From contig CAMTMP010000001.1 in assembly GCA_947073545.1 (NCBI GenBank), positions 186,001-250,000 on the forward strand: a DNA stretch of 64,000 nucleotides, written 5' to 3'. The position numbers and the translations under genes are program-made. Source of the DNA: an uncultured bacterium (GTDB taxonomy: Bacteria; Bacillota; Clostridia; Lachnospirales; Lachnospiraceae). Below, one piece after another: positions 25,736 through 37,590 of this stretch (the stretch's first letter is position 1; each line of letters opens with the position of its first letter). The notes beneath the pieces are model-generated. The model was given only the letters and a program-made list of their open reading frames with translations, ran no database searches and had not been told where the DNA came from.

Positions 25736-27040
25736 CTATTTATTATTTTTCTCGTTATACTGCTTTACCATATTCGCCTTTGCCATCATACTGCCTGGTT
25801 TTGCGTTTTTACTATAATACTCTGTCGATTTTTTGACAAGCTCCTCCTTCTCCTCCTGACTGAGTTTAGAAGAAACGGCAGCCTTTGAAGCCATACCCGC
25901 ATTCTTTGTACTCATGCTGGCATAAGCCGCCATCTTGTCCGCTTTTTGACCGGCCTTTTCCATTTTCTTTTTGGCCTTATCCTCATTTTTCTTAATCACT
26001 TCATCCAGATCCATCTTATCAATATGTTTATTAATCAAAATCTGCTGGATACTTCTTACCACCGCACCGGCTACCCAGTAAAGTCCCATACCTGCAGGCA
26101 GTGTATAACAGAAAACTGCTGACATGATCGGCATAATCATATTCATTGTCTTCATAGACTGCATCATAGTATTCTGCTGATCGTTATCTGTACTTGTCTC
26201 CTGCTGTGGCATGAGCTTGACATTAATCCACTGCGTTACCGCCGCAAGAACAGGAATGGCAAACGCGGCAATCATCATTGCAACAGATCCTGTCGTTCTC
26301 GCTTCATTAAAAGTAAAGGAAGGAGAGTTTGACATGCTTAATCCCAAAAAATTATTGTACTGGTCAAGCAAGGACAACGTATGGTCGATATCTTCCGAAA
26401 GATTGGAAAAATGATCCTTTAAACTCGCCCACTCAGCACTGGAAGCCGTATTCAACACATCCACAAAGGTATTTTGTATATAAGAAGTAACGCCGCCTAC
26501 AAAATTTTCATTTGTAAACTGCTTTTCATACATACCGGCATTTCTAAAAGTCTGTAAAAATTCCACACTTCCCTGCTCATTGATCAATCTGTCAACCAGC
26601 GGAAAAAATGCTTCTTTCACTTTTCCTACATAGGCAGGTATATTGCTGATGACACGGTAGAGAGCCAATAAAATAGGCATCTGAATCAAAAGCTGTATAC
26701 AACTGCCGGAAGGAGACACGCCATATTTCGCATACACTGCCTGCGTCTCCATATTCATAGCCATCATGGAATCATTATCTTTTTTATTTTTATATTTTTT
26801 CTGAATTGCCTGTAATTCAGGATTCATTTTTACCTGTAACTTTGAAAATTTCTGCTGCCTTATGGTGAGAGGCATCAGTAACAGATAAATAACGATCGTG
26901 AATAGTATTATAGCAAGTCCGATATTTGGAATGCCTATTTTATCTATCACAAAAAAGATACCTTCCATAATATAACCCAGCAGCTTAGCTACAGGTCCCA
27001 AAATAATACCTGTATTCTGGGTCAACAAAATATGTGACAA
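25736..27040 (-). CDS. yidC: Membrane protein insertase YidC/OxaA
   Basis: A 434-residue membrane insertase that acts with or without SecYEG. It starts with TTG at 27040, 9 bases after AGGAGG. A nearer ATG at 27048 is one base from that site and opens only an 8-codon frame, so it is rejected. Visible are helices at about 10-30, 40-62 (GLAIILFTIVIYLLLMPLTI, before the QQKFSKLQ hairpin), 105-125, 255-280 and 300-325. The extracellular loop between the third and fourth helices is longer than usual. The C-terminal tail is long, basic and Ala/Lys rich, as in ribosome-binding YidC proteins. Confidence 0.95.
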   Translation of the reverse strand: MSHILLTQNTGIILGPVAKLLGYIMEGIFFVIDKIGIPNIGLAIILFTIVIYLLLMPLTIRQQKFSKLQVKMNPELQAIQKKYKNKKDNDSMMAMNMETQAVYAKYGVSPSGSCIQLLIQMPILLALYRVISNIPAYVGKVKEAFFPLVDRLINEQGSVEFLQTFRNAGMYEKQFTNENFVGGVTSYIQNTFVDVLNTASSAEWASLKDHFSNLSEDIDHTLSLLDQYNNFLGLSMSNSPSFTFNEARTTGSVAMMIAAFAIPVLAAVTQWINVKLMPQQETSTDNDQQNTMMQSMKTMNMIMPIMSAVFCYTLPAGMGLYWVAGAVVRSIQQILINKHIDKMDLDEVIKKNEDKAKKKMEKAGQKADKMAAYASMSTKNAGMASKAAVSSKLSQEEKEELVKKSTEYYSKNAKPGSMMAKANMVKQYNEKNNK

Positions 27041-27080
27041 AATATCATACCTCCTTACAAAGAATCAATCTCTCCCGTCA

Positions 27081-27293
27081 CTAAGGGACAGGATCATAAC
27101 CACCTTTTGAAAAAGGATTACATCTGCATATTCTCCAAAAAGCAAGAATCCCTCCTTTGAGAGCGCCGTATTTCTCTACAGCCTCCAGCCCGTATTCCGA
27201 ACAAGTAGGAATATAAGGACATTTCGTACTTTTCATCGGAGAAATATATTTTCTATAGAATTTGATAAAACAGATCATAACTTTTTTCATCAT
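27081..27293 (-). CDS. yidD: Membrane protein insertion efficiency factor YidD
   Basis: A 70-residue protein with amphipathic basic start ([17 protein letters not shown]) and the conserved [24 protein letters not shown] block followed by [14 protein letters not shown]. Standard length and position between rnpA and yidC. It aids insertion of membrane proteins. Confidence 0.96.
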   Translation of the reverse strand: MMKKVMICFIKFYRKYISPMKSTKCPYIPTCSEYGLEAVEKYGALKGGILAFWRICRCNPFSKGGYDPVP

Positions 27294-27298
27294 AAATT

Positions 27299-27658
27299 CT
27301 AACTCTCTTCATCATAAAAATAAATCTTTATAATACGATGAAGTTTTGAAAGATGTAATAATGCGCTTTCGATTTCGACAAAACCAACCGACGCCGCACT
27401 TTTCCTTGCAACGACTACTATATCTAAACCACTATTAAATATATTTTCGTGTAGTCGGTAACTCTCTCTCACCAGTCTGGCAAAGCGGTGCCTCACTACG
27501 CTGTTTCCCACTTTTTTACTGGCGGAAATCCCCAGCCTGTTTATGTTCTTGTTGTTTTCCAATACATACATCACCAAATATTTGTCTGCGTAACTTTTTC
27601 CATTCTCATAAACATTCCGGAAATCTTGATTTTTCTTTAATGACTCGGAAAATACCAT
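27299..27658 (-). CDS. rnpA: Ribonuclease P protein component
   Basis: A 119-residue basic protein that with RnpB RNA trims the 5' leaders of tRNAs. The start at 27658 ([13 protein letters not shown]) is preferred because GGAGAG lies 10 bases upstream; an ATG 18 bases further lacks a ribosome site. The RNR signature region reads [21 protein letters not shown]. It ends 5 bases before yidD. Confidence 0.95.
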   Translation of the reverse strand: MVFSESLKKNQDFRNVYENGKSYADKYLVMYVLENNKNINRLGISASKKVGNSVVRHRFARLVRESYRLHENIFNSGLDIVVVARKSAASVGFVEIESALLHLSKLHRIIKIYFYDEES

Positions 27659-27825
27659 TCTATTCTGTCTCTCCATATATAAGCAGTGCTAATTCACAAA
27701 ATCGTATCTACTATACTTTTTTGCTCCTAATCAGACTCTTGTCCTATAAAATTAACAAAAGCATTCTGATGAAAACAAACTTTCTCATTCTGCTTTTGTT
27801 CAATTTTGTACTGCTCCGAGTAATT

Positions 27826-27856
27826 AGAAAAATAGGCCACATAAATGCGGCCTATG
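27826..27856 (-). terminator. Hairpin-T terminator or attenuator at the rpmH 3' end
   Basis: Leftward arms ATAGGCC and GGCCTAT with a GCATTTATGT loop followed by five T. The first arm overlaps the rpmH stop codon. Such partial terminators set the ratio of rpmH to rnpA. Confidence 0.7.
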
Positions 27857-27986
27857 CTGATAATCTCTTTCTTCCTTTTGCACGTCTTGCAGCTAAGACT
27901 TTCCGTCCACCCTTGGTACTCATTCTTTTCCGAAAACCGTGAACCTTAGCTCTATGCCTTTTTTTAGGCTGAAACGTCATTTTCAT
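27852..27986 (-). CDS. rpmH: Ribosomal protein bL34
   Basis: A 44-residue protein of the large subunit, strongly basic, with the invariant [16 protein letters not shown] and [19 protein letters not shown]. The start at 27986 is 8 bases after AGGAGGT; a second ATG two codons later is also possible. It is the first leftward gene from the origin. Confidence 0.97.
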   Translation of the reverse strand: MKMTFQPKKRHRAKVHGFRKRMSTKGGRKVLAARRAKGRKRLSA

Positions 27987-28019
27987 TCCATCGCACCTCC
28001 TTCTCAGACCTTACTGATT

Positions 28020-28482
28020 TTATAAGGTAAACCTAATGTTATCATTATTTGGAAAACAACATGTTGATTATATATAATTAATAGGAAAACGTCAAGTAAA
28101 ACTGCGGATATTTTTGACTTTTTTATTTTATTGGCTTTACATAACTAATCCACAATATGTTCATAAATATGTGGATAACTTTTATTGCCATTGTTGAAAA
28201 TCATCTAAAACATCTATTTTATCCATGTGAAAATTGTTTACAACCTATCTGATAATTATTCACATATACTTTTTACCTTAAAGTCATATGTTAACCTGTT
28301 TTCACAATATACACAAATATGTTCATAACATGTTTTTCACGTGGATAACTTATCATTTGAATTTTTTTTATGTTTGTATTATTATATATTGTAGGGTAAC
28401 TTTGATGTAGTGTAAACTACCTAAAGAAAACTGAAAAAATCTTATACAAAACTTATATAAAAACAATGAGGCTGCGGATATT
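28020..28482. other. Replication origin, left part (oriC upstream of dnaA)
   Basis: A+T-rich 460-base gap between the divergent rpmH and dnaA. DnaA boxes: TGTGGATAA at 28170-28178 (perfect), TAATCCACA at 28146-28154, TTATCCATG at 28219-28227, TTATTCACA at 28256-28264, CGTGGATAA at 28340-28348. A very T- and A-rich segment at about 28355-28390 just before dnaA could be an unwinding element or hold the promoter (TTGTAG, 18 bases, TAAACT). All flanking genes point away from here. Confidence 0.85.
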
Positions 28483-29838
28483 ATGGATTCTATCAAAGAA
28501 AAATGGGACGAGATTAAAGAAACAATCAGAAAGGAATATGAACTGACTGATGTTTCCTATGATACCTGGATCAAACCTCTCCGTTTTTATGAAGTAAAAG
28601 ATAATGTAGTTATCATCATGATCCCTTCTGACCAAGCTCATGCTCTTAACTATATTTCTTCTAAATATAAAAACTTTTTTAAAGTTATCATATCAGAAAT
28701 GATGGATCATACTTATGATATTTCTTTTATATTGGAAAAAGAAGCGATGGAAAATGAAAAAAATATAAAATCCAAAGCCATAACTTCCAACCATGTGAAT
28801 TATGAAAATGCAAATCTAAATCCAAAATACAAATTTGATACTTTTGTCGTCGGCAGCAATAACAAACTGGCTCATTCCGCAGCTCTTGCCGCAGCGGAAT
28901 CACCGGGAGAAGTTTACAATCCTCTCTATATATACGGAGGAGCCGGTCTTGGAAAAACACACTTAATGCATTCCATCGGACACTTTATTTTAGAAAGAAA
29001 TCCGGAAATAAAAGTTTTATATGTCACTTCAGAAAACTTTACAAATGAAGTGATAAGCTGTATCAGAAGCGGTGACGCCATCAAAATGAATAACGTGAGA
29101 GAAAAATACAGAACAGTAGATATCCTGATGATCGACGATATCCAGTTCATTATAGGCAAAGAAAGCACGCAGGAAGAATTTTTCCATACTTTTAATACGC
29201 TTCACTCTGCTGGTAAACAAATCATTTTATCCTCAGACAAGCCGCCAAAAGATATGGAAACATTGGAAGAAAGACTGCGTTCCCGGTTTGAATGGGGACT
29301 GATCGCGGATATCCAGCCTCCGGATTATGAAACCAGAATGGCTATTCTTCAAAAAAACGCAGAGAATTATAACAAAGAAATTGATAATGAAGTTTTGCAG
29401 TATATTGCGGATAACGTAAAAAGTAACATCAGAGAACTGGAAGGCGCTCTCAATAAAATAATGGCTTTCTCAAAACTAAATAAGGTAGATATCAATCTGG
29501 AATATGCGGAAGAAGCTCTCAAAGACGTCATCTACCCGAATAAATCAAAAGAAATTACTCCTTCCTATATTATAGAAGTAGTAGCGGAACATTTTGGCGT
29601 CAACCCTGAAGACATTGCTTCTAAAAAAAGAACGGCGGAACTTGTACAGCCAAGACAAATTGTCATGTATTTTTGCAGGGAATTGACATCTAATTCCTTA
29701 CAAAATATTGCGAAAGCAATCGGCAAAAAGGATCACACTACGGTTTTACACGGAATCAAAACGATTGCAAAAGAAATGGAGAACAATGAAGAATTAAAAA
29801 ATAAAGTAGATATTATAAGAAAAAAAATTATGCCTTAA
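28483..29838 (+). CDS. dnaA: Chromosomal replication initiator protein DnaA
   Basis: A 451-residue AAA+ initiator. Domain I (1-85, YDTWIKPLRF) is followed by a short linker. The AAA+ domain III starts near 110 with Walker A GGAGLGKTHL, Walker B MIDDIQFI and sensor regions (PPKDMETLEERLRSRFEWGL). Domain IV ends with the DNA-binding signature KKDHTTVLHGIKTI. Standard length. DnaA boxes lie on both sides, so it probably represses itself and also controls dnaN. Confidence 0.98.
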   Translation: MDSIKEKWDEIKETIRKEYELTDVSYDTWIKPLRFYEVKDNVVIIMIPSDQAHALNYISSKYKNFFKVIISEMMDHTYDISFILEKEAMENEKNIKSKAITSNHVNYENANLNPKYKFDTFVVGSNNKLAHSAALAAAESPGEVYNPLYIYGGAGLGKTHLMHSIGHFILERNPEIKVLYVTSENFTNEVISCIRSGDAIKMNNVREKYRTVDILMIDDIQFIIGKESTQEEFFHTFNTLHSAGKQIILSSDKPPKDMETLEERLRSRFEWGLIADIQPPDYETRMAILQKNAENYNKEIDNEVLQYIADNVKSNIRELEGALNKIMAFSKLNKVDINLEYAEEALKDVIYPNKSKEITPSYIIEVVAEHFGVNPEDIASKKRTAELVQPRQIVMYFCRELTSNSLQNIAKAIGKKDHTTVLHGIKTIAKEMENNEELKNKVDIIRKKIMP

Positions 29839-30133
29839 ACATTATACACATTGTTTTAAACATCTATTGTAAAGATGATGTGAATGAAAGTTCTATGACA
29901 TTCATGTCATTTATGAAAGGCAAAAAACGTTGTTTACAACTTTGGATTTATCATCAAGTTATCCTGAATTATCAACACCAAATATTTTTTTAAAACACTT
30001 ATGAATCAAAGCAAAACGGAGGTTATTCACATTTCTACATCTATTATTATGATTACTACGAAATATTTATTATTTTATTAACTTAAGGCGACGCTTCAAA
30101 TCACCCACAAGAAGGAAAGGAAGTTATTCACAG
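29839..30133. other. DnaA-box cluster between dnaA and dnaN (possible second oriC part)
   Basis: A 295-base gap with TTATCAACA at 29969-29977, TTATTCACA at 30023-30031 and TTATTCACA at 30124-30132, plus an A+T-rich stretch at 29978-30080. The last box ends one base before the dnaN start codon, so DnaA binding there could affect dnaN. Together with the upstream cluster it forms a two-part origin as in Bacillus. Confidence 0.7.
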
Positions 30134-31243
30134 ATGAAAATCGTATGTACAAAATCTAACTTGTTAACAGGCGTACAAACAGTGTCGAAAGCTGTCCCAA
30201 ATAAAACTACCATGTCTATTCTGGAATGTATTTTAGTAGATACCACAAGCGGAGATATCACACTGACTGCCAACGATATGGAGCTTGGCATTGAGACTGT
30301 GATTGAAGGAGAAATTTTGGAAAAGGGCATGATTGCTCTTGACGCTAAGATATTTCTTGAAATTGTGAGGAAACTTCCTGATAACGATATCACCATTGAG
30401 ACAGATCCAGCCTTTAAGACGACCATAACCTGTGAAAAGGCAAAATTTAATATCATAGGAAAATCGGGAGAAGACTTTTCCTATCTTCCCGAGATTGAAA
30501 GGAATGACTCCGTAGCTATTTCCCAGTTTACATTAAAGGAAGTGATCAGGCAGACTATTTTTTCTATTGCGGATAATGAAAATAATAAGCTGATGACAGG
30601 TGAGTTGTTTGAAATTGCAGACGATATGTTAAAGGTAGTTTCTCTGGACGGACATCGTATTTCCATCAGAAAAATTGCTCTGAAACATTCCTATGGAAAC
30701 AAAAAGGTAGTAGTTCCCGGAAAGACACTGAATGAAGTCAGTAAGATTTTATCCGGAGATATGGATAAAAATGTACATATTTTTTTCACGGATAAACATA
30801 TTTTATTTGAATTTAATGATACGGTTGTGGTTTCCAGGCTGATTGAAGGAGAGTATTTCAAGATCGAACAGATGCTTTCCAGCGATTATGAGACGAAAAT
30901 TAAAATGAATAAGAGAGAGCTTCTTGACTGTATCGACAGAGCGACTCTTCTTGTGAAAGAAGGGGATAAGAAGCCTGTAATTATTGATGTGAAAGACATT
31001 TCCATGCAGCTTAAAATGAGTTCTACCGTTGGCAGCATGGACGAGGAGATTGATATCGAAAAGGAAGGAAAAGATTTAAAGATCGGATTCAATCCTAAGT
31101 TTTTGATAGATGCACTGCGCGTGATTGAGGATGAAGAAATTATGATCTACATGGTTAACCCGAAAGCGCCCTGCTTTATCAAAGACGAGAATGAAAGCTA
31201 TATTTATATGATTCTTCCGGTGAATTTTATTAACGTCGAATAA
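30134..31243 (+). CDS. dnaN: DNA polymerase III beta subunit (sliding clamp)
   Basis: A 369-residue clamp that holds polymerases and repair proteins on DNA. Three similar domains of about 120 residues are visible; the end IYMILPVNFIN is typical of the clamp C terminus near the ligand pocket. It starts MKIVCTKSNLLTGVQTVSKAVPNKTT. It is the probable partner of the QLSLF motif in the element protein at 6.8-8.0 kb. Confidence 0.97.
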   Translation: MKIVCTKSNLLTGVQTVSKAVPNKTTMSILECILVDTTSGDITLTANDMELGIETVIEGEILEKGMIALDAKIFLEIVRKLPDNDITIETDPAFKTTITCEKAKFNIIGKSGEDFSYLPEIERNDSVAISQFTLKEVIRQTIFSIADNENNKLMTGELFEIADDMLKVVSLDGHRISIRKIALKHSYGNKKVVVPGKTLNEVSKILSGDMDKNVHIFFTDKHILFEFNDTVVVSRLIEGEYFKIEQMLSSDYETKIKMNKRELLDCIDRATLLVKEGDKKPVIIDVKDISMQLKMSSTVGSMDEEIDIEKEGKDLKIGFNPKFLIDALRVIEDEEIMIYMVNPKAPCFIKDENESYIYMILPVNFINVE

Positions 31244-31247
31244 AAAT

Positions 31248-31310
31248 GTGAGAAGTACTTCTAAAGATGTTCTGCTAAAGGACAGAACATCAAGAAGTAC
31301 TAAATCTTAC
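31248..31310. repeat. Long imperfect hairpin after dnaN
   Basis: Nested arms GTGAGAAGTACTTCT / AGAAGTACT...CTTAC and GATGTTCTG / CAGAACATC around a CTAAAGGA loop, beginning 5 bases past the dnaN stop. There is no T run after it. It may stabilise the dnaN transcript or be a copy of the hairpin family also seen after recF and at 56.5 kb. Confidence 0.6.
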
Positions 31311-31404
31311 ATAAAATAAAGGAATAAAGACGGGATGCTAGTAACTTCTATTTTTTGCGTGATAGAAAATAATAGGTTTTGTGTAGGGAATAAATAGGAA
31401 AATT

Positions 31405-31617
31405 ATGGAAACAATAAAAATCAGGGATGATTTTATTAAGCTCGGGCAGGCTTTGAAACTGGCGGGTTTGGTGGAATCCGGCATAGATGCGAAAGTAAAT
31501 ATACAGGAAGGATTTGTAAAAGTAAACGGCGAAGTGGAAGTACAGCGCGGTAAAAAAATACGTCCCGGCGATGTGATCGAATATGACGGACAGCAAATTA
31601 AGGTAACAAACGAATGA
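31405..31617 (+). CDS. yaaA: S4-domain RNA-binding protein YaaA
   Basis: A 70-residue S4-fold protein (ETIKIRDDFIKLGQALKLAG at start, then EGFVKVNGEVEVQRGKKIRPGDVI). In Gram-positives it always sits between dnaN and recF. It overlaps recF by 4 bases (ATGA). Confidence 0.95.
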   Translation: METIKIRDDFIKLGQALKLAGLVESGIDAKVNIQEGFVKVNGEVEVQRGKKIRPGDVIEYDGQQIKVTNE

Positions 31618-32690
31618 TTATTAAATCGTTGGAGTTAGCGGATTTTAGAAATTATGATTCTTTACATATTGATTTCAGTAAGGGAACAAATATTTTATAT
31701 GGTGACAATGCGCAGGGAAAAACAAATATTTTAGAAGCCATTTTTTTATCTGCTACTACAAAATCTCATAAGGGAAGTAAAGATAAGGACATTGTCAATT
31801 TTAAAAAAGAAGAAGCACATATCAGGACTTATCTGGAAAAAGAAGAGGTCGAAATAAGGGTAGATATGCACCTTCGAAAAAGTAAAACGAAGGGAATTGC
31901 GATCGACGGTCAGAAAATAAAAAAGGCAGCGGAGCTTTTGGGATTGTTGAATGTCGTATTTTTTTCCCCGGAGGATCTTTCTATCATTAAAAACGGTCCT
32001 TCAGAGAGAAGAAGATTTGTGGATATGGAGCTGTGCCAGCTTGATTCCTTTTATATCTATAATCTGAATCATTACAATAAAATCGTCAATCAGAGAAATA
32101 AGTTGTTAAAGGATATGTATTTTAATCCGTCTTTAAAGGAAACTTTAAATATTTGGGATTCCCAGCTTATTTCTTTTGGAAGCAAAATTATTGAGAGAAG
32201 AAAACTTTTTACAGAGCAGTTGAACGAAATTATTTTTGATATCCATAAGAAATTATCCGGGGATAAGGAAGAGCTTGTCATCAAATACGAACCTGATGTT
32301 TTGATTGAAGATTATGAAAAATCGCTTTTAGCCTGTCAGGACAGGGATGTTAAATTAAAACAGACGTCTGTAGGGCCACACAGGGATGATTTTTCTTTTA
32401 TGGTCGGAGATATTGATATCAGAAGATTTGGGTCTCAGGGACAGCAGAGAACAGCGGCGCTTTCTTTAAAGTTGTCGGAAATTGAACTGGTAAAAAAACT
32501 GACAAAGGAAAATCCTGTTCTGCTGCTTGACGATGTATTGTCTGAGCTTGACAGCAACAGACAAAATTATCTGCTCAGTACAATCGGTGATATTCAGACG
32601 ATCATTACCTGTACGGGTCTGGATGAGTTTGTAAACAACCGGTTTGAGATTGACAAAGTTTTTAAAATAGAAAACGGGAGTATAGCGTGA
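31614..32690 (+). CDS. recF: DNA replication and repair protein RecF
   Basis: A 358-residue SMC-like ATPase that helps load RecA at gaps. Walker A GDNAQGKTNIL at about 30-40, and the late signature LLLDDVLSELDSNRQNYLL. Its stop codon lies inside the arm of the long hairpin that follows. Confidence 0.97.
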   Translation: MIIKSLELADFRNYDSLHIDFSKGTNILYGDNAQGKTNILEAIFLSATTKSHKGSKDKDIVNFKKEEAHIRTYLEKEEVEIRVDMHLRKSKTKGIAIDGQKIKKAAELLGLLNVVFFSPEDLSIIKNGPSERRRFVDMELCQLDSFYIYNLNHYNKIVNQRNKLLKDMYFNPSLKETLNIWDSQLISFGSKIIERRKLFTEQLNEIIFDIHKKLSGDKEELVIKYEPDVLIEDYEKSLLACQDRDVKLKQTSVGPHRDDFSFMVGDIDIRRFGSQGQQRTAALSLKLSEIELVKKLTKENPVLLLDDVLSELDSNRQNYLLSTIGDIQTIITCTGLDEFVNNRFEIDKVFKIENGSIA

Positions 32691-32829
32691 GAAGAACTTC
32701 TAACCACTCACAGCAGAGGATGTTTCGTGGAGAAGTTCTAAGTCTCACGCAGGAGAATGCCTGAAAAACGGGCATTCTTCAGGACGAACTTGTTCGTCCG
32801 CGGATTTTAAGATTCCGCGATGCGGAATC
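32685..32829. repeat. Four consecutive hairpins between recF and gyrB
   Basis: (1) 32685-32750, outer arms GCGTGAGA / TCTCACGC with inner AACTTCT / AGAAGTT; (2) 32754-32780, GAGAATGCC / GGCATTCTTC; (3) 32782-32799, GGACGAAC / GTTCGTCC with a TT loop; (4) 32811-32829, GATTCCGC / GCGGAATC. Nearly every base of a 145-base stretch is paired. Hairpins 1-2 resemble the pair at 56.5 kb. Confidence 0.75.
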
Positions 32830-32840
32830 ATGTCGGTTAG

Positions 32841-34832
<1,992 letters not shown>

Positions 34833-34932
34833 TTTATATTTACTGTGCAGTTTAACGAGAAAATATATAAACGGATACAGGGTGTGGAGGCAGTCATTTT
34901 CGGTTTTTGGCAGTTGAGAATGGAGAAAAAAA

Positions 34933-37512
34933 ATGGATGATAAGATTTTTGATAAGATAGAAGATGTCGATCTTAAGAAAAAGATGGAAGATTCTTATAT
35001 CGACTATGCCATGAGCGTAATTGCCGCCCGTGCGCTGCCGGATGTAAGAGACGGTTTAAAGCCTGTACAGCGGCGTGTCCTTTATTCCATGATAGAACTA
35101 AATAACGGGCCGGATAAGCCTCATAGAAAAAGCGCCCGTATCGTCGGTGATACCATGGGTAAATATCATCCTCACGGTGACAGCTCTATTTATGGCGCTT
35201 TGGTAAATATGGCGCAGGACTGGTCTACCAGATATCCGCTTGTGGACGGACACGGAAATTTCGGTTCCATGGACGGCGACGGTGCTGCGGCCATGCGATA
35301 CACGGAAGCGCGCCTGAGCAAAATTTCCATGGAGCTTCTGGCTGATATCAATAAAAATACAGTAGATTTCGTTCCCAACTTTGACGATACGGAGAAGGAG
35401 CCTGTCGTTTTACCAAGCCGTTATCCGAATCTTCTGGTAAACGGAACGACTGGTATTGCGGTAGGTATGGCTACCAATATTCCGCCTCACAATCTGCGGG
35501 AAATCACAAACGCTGTGGTAAAAATCATTGATAACCAGATCGACGACAGTAGGGAAACGGATATGGAAGAATTGCTCCAGATCGTAAAAGCTCCCGATTT
35601 TCCTACCGGTGGTATCATTCTCGGAACAAAAGGCGCGGAAGAAGCATACCGCACAGGGCGGGGTAAAGTGAGAGTCCGCGCGGTCACGGAAATTGAGACG
35701 ATGGATAACGGAAAGAGCCGTATTATCGTGACGGAGCTTCCCTATATGGTAAATAAGGCGAATCTGATATTAAAGATTGCCGATCTTGTAAAATTAAAAA
35801 AGATTGACGGTATCACAGACCTTCGCGATGAGACAAACCGTGAGGGTATGAGAATCGTGATTGAGCTGAGAAAGGATGCCAATGCCAACGTAATCCTGAA
35901 CCAGCTTTATAAGCATACGCAGCTTCAGGATTCTTTTGGCGTTATCATGCTTGCTCTGGTAAATAACCAGCCGAAGGTAATGAACCTGTTGGAAATGCTT
36001 ACTTATTATCTGGATCACCAGAAGGATGTGGTGACCAGAAGAACGAAGTATGATCTGGATAAGGCGGAAGAGAGAGATCACATTTTACAAGGTCTGCTGA
36101 TTGCGCTGGATCATATAGATGAAGTGATACAGATTATCAGAAGCAGTCAGACGACGCAGATTGCAAAAGAGAGGTTAATTGAAAGATTCGCGCTTTCCGA
36201 AGTTCAGGCGCAGGCGATTGTGGATATGCGTCTGCGTGCGCTGACAGGTCTGGAGAGAGAAAAACTTGAGAATGAACACAGGGAACTTCTTAAAAAGATA
36301 GCGGAGTTAAAGGCAATTCTGGCGGACGAAAAACTGCTTCTTGGCATTATTAAGAGCGAAATGCTTATTACGGCCGAGAAATACGGAGATGACAGAAGAA
36401 GTAAGATCGGATATGATGTCTATGATATCAATATGGAGGATCTGATTCCCAGAGATAATACTGTGATTGCCATGACCAGTTTAGGTTATATAAAGCGCAT
36501 GACGGTGGATAATTTTAAATCCCAGAACCGCGGCGGCAAAGGTATTAAGGGAATGCAGACTATTGAGGAGGATTATATAGAAGACCTCCTCATGACAACA
36601 ACCCATCATTATCTCATGTTCTTTACGAACTATGGCAGGGTGTATCGTTTGAAGGCTTATGAAATACCCGAGGCCAGCCGTACCGCGAGAGGTATCGCCA
36701 TTGTCAATATTTTACAGTTGACTCCCGGAGAGAAAATTTCGGCTATGATACCTATTAAGGATTATGAGGAAAATAAAAATCTATTTATGGTAACGAAACG
36801 CGGTATCGTAAAGAAAACTTCCGTCATGGAATTTTCCAATGTCAGAAAGAACGGTTTGGCGGCTATTAATTTGAGGGATGATGACGAACTGATAGAAGTA
36901 AAAACAACTTCTAGTGAGACAGATATCTTCCTTGTCACAAAGCATGGCATGTGTATCCGCTTTAAGGAGACGGACGTAAGACCTACCGGAAGATCTTCCA
37001 TGGGCGTGATCGGTATGAATCTGTCCGACAGGGATGAAATCGTCGGTATGCAGTTAGATCATCAGGGAGACTCCCTTCTGATTGTTTCGGAAAACGGTAT
37101 GGGCAAACGGACTTATTTGAATGAGTTTACTGTTCAAAAACGCGGCGGAAAAGGATTAAAGTGTTATAAAATCACGGAAAAAACAGGTAATGTGGTCGGT
37201 GTGAAGGCTGTCAACGACGACCATGAAATTATGATGATTACCACAGAAGGTATTATCATTCAGCTTCGCATGGATGATATTTCAACCCTCGGCAGAATTA
37301 CTTCCGGCGTGAAAATGATTAATCTTGACGATAATGTAAAAGTGGCGAAAATTGCCAAAGTTCGTGAAAAGATCAGTAACGGTGAGGAAGAGTTTGAGAA
37401 TATCGACGATGCTATGGAGGAGATACCTAAGGAAGAAAAGTATAGTATTTCAGAGGATTATGATGATGGAAAAGAAGTGAATCTTCCTAAGGAAGAAGAG
37501 GAAGAGGATTAA
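34933..37512 (+). CDS. gyrA: DNA gyrase subunit A
   Basis: An 859-residue gyrase cleavage subunit. The winged-helix region reads [15 protein letters not shown], then [16 protein letters not shown], and the catalytic Tyr lies in [12 protein letters not shown]. The C-terminal domain has six beta-pinwheel repeats, with the GyrA box at about [10 protein letters not shown]. The quinolone-region position that is Asp87 in E. coli is Gly here, which I believe is usual for this family. The acidic tail (EEEEED) is typical. Confidence 0.98.
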   Translation: MDDKIFDKIEDVDLKKKMEDSYIDYAMSVIAARALPDVRDGLKPVQRRVLYSMIELNNGPDKPHRKSARIVGDTMGKYHPHGDSSIYGALVNMAQDWSTRYPLVDGHGNFGSMDGDGAAAMRYTEARLSKISMELLADINKNTVDFVPNFDDTEKEPVVLPSRYPNLLVNGTTGIAVGMATNIPPHNLREITNAVVKIIDNQIDDSRETDMEELLQIVKAPDFPTGGIILGTKGAEEAYRTGRGKVRVRAVTEIETMDNGKSRIIVTELPYMVNKANLILKIADLVKLKKIDGITDLRDETNREGMRIVIELRKDANANVILNQLYKHTQLQDSFGVIMLALVNNQPKVMNLLEMLTYYLDHQKDVVTRRTKYDLDKAEERDHILQGLLIALDHIDEVIQIIRSSQTTQIAKERLIERFALSEVQAQAIVDMRLRALTGLEREKLENEHRELLKKIAELKAILADEKLLLGIIKSEMLITAEKYGDDRRSKIGYDVYDINMEDLIPRDNTVIAMTSLGYIKRMTVDNFKSQNRGGKGIKGMQTIEEDYIEDLLMTTTHHYLMFFTNYGRVYRLKAYEIPEASRTARGIAIVNILQLTPGEKISAMIPIKDYEENKNLFMVTKRGIVKKTSVMEFSNVRKNGLAAINLRDDDELIEVKTTSSETDIFLVTKHGMCIRFKETDVRPTGRSSMGVIGMNLSDRDEIVGMQLDHQGDSLLIVSENGMGKRTYLNEFTVQKRGGKGLKCYKITEKTGNVVGVKAVNDDHEIMMITTEGIIIQLRMDDISTLGRITSGVKMINLDDNVKVAKIAKVREKISNGEEEFENIDDAMEEIPKEEKYSISEDYDDGKEVNLPKEEEEED

Positions 37513-37590
37513 AATTGTTGTTTAGAGTCTGCTTATGAATGAGACAACGTTCTCAATATGTAAATCATAAAAAAAATATGGTATAAAAAT

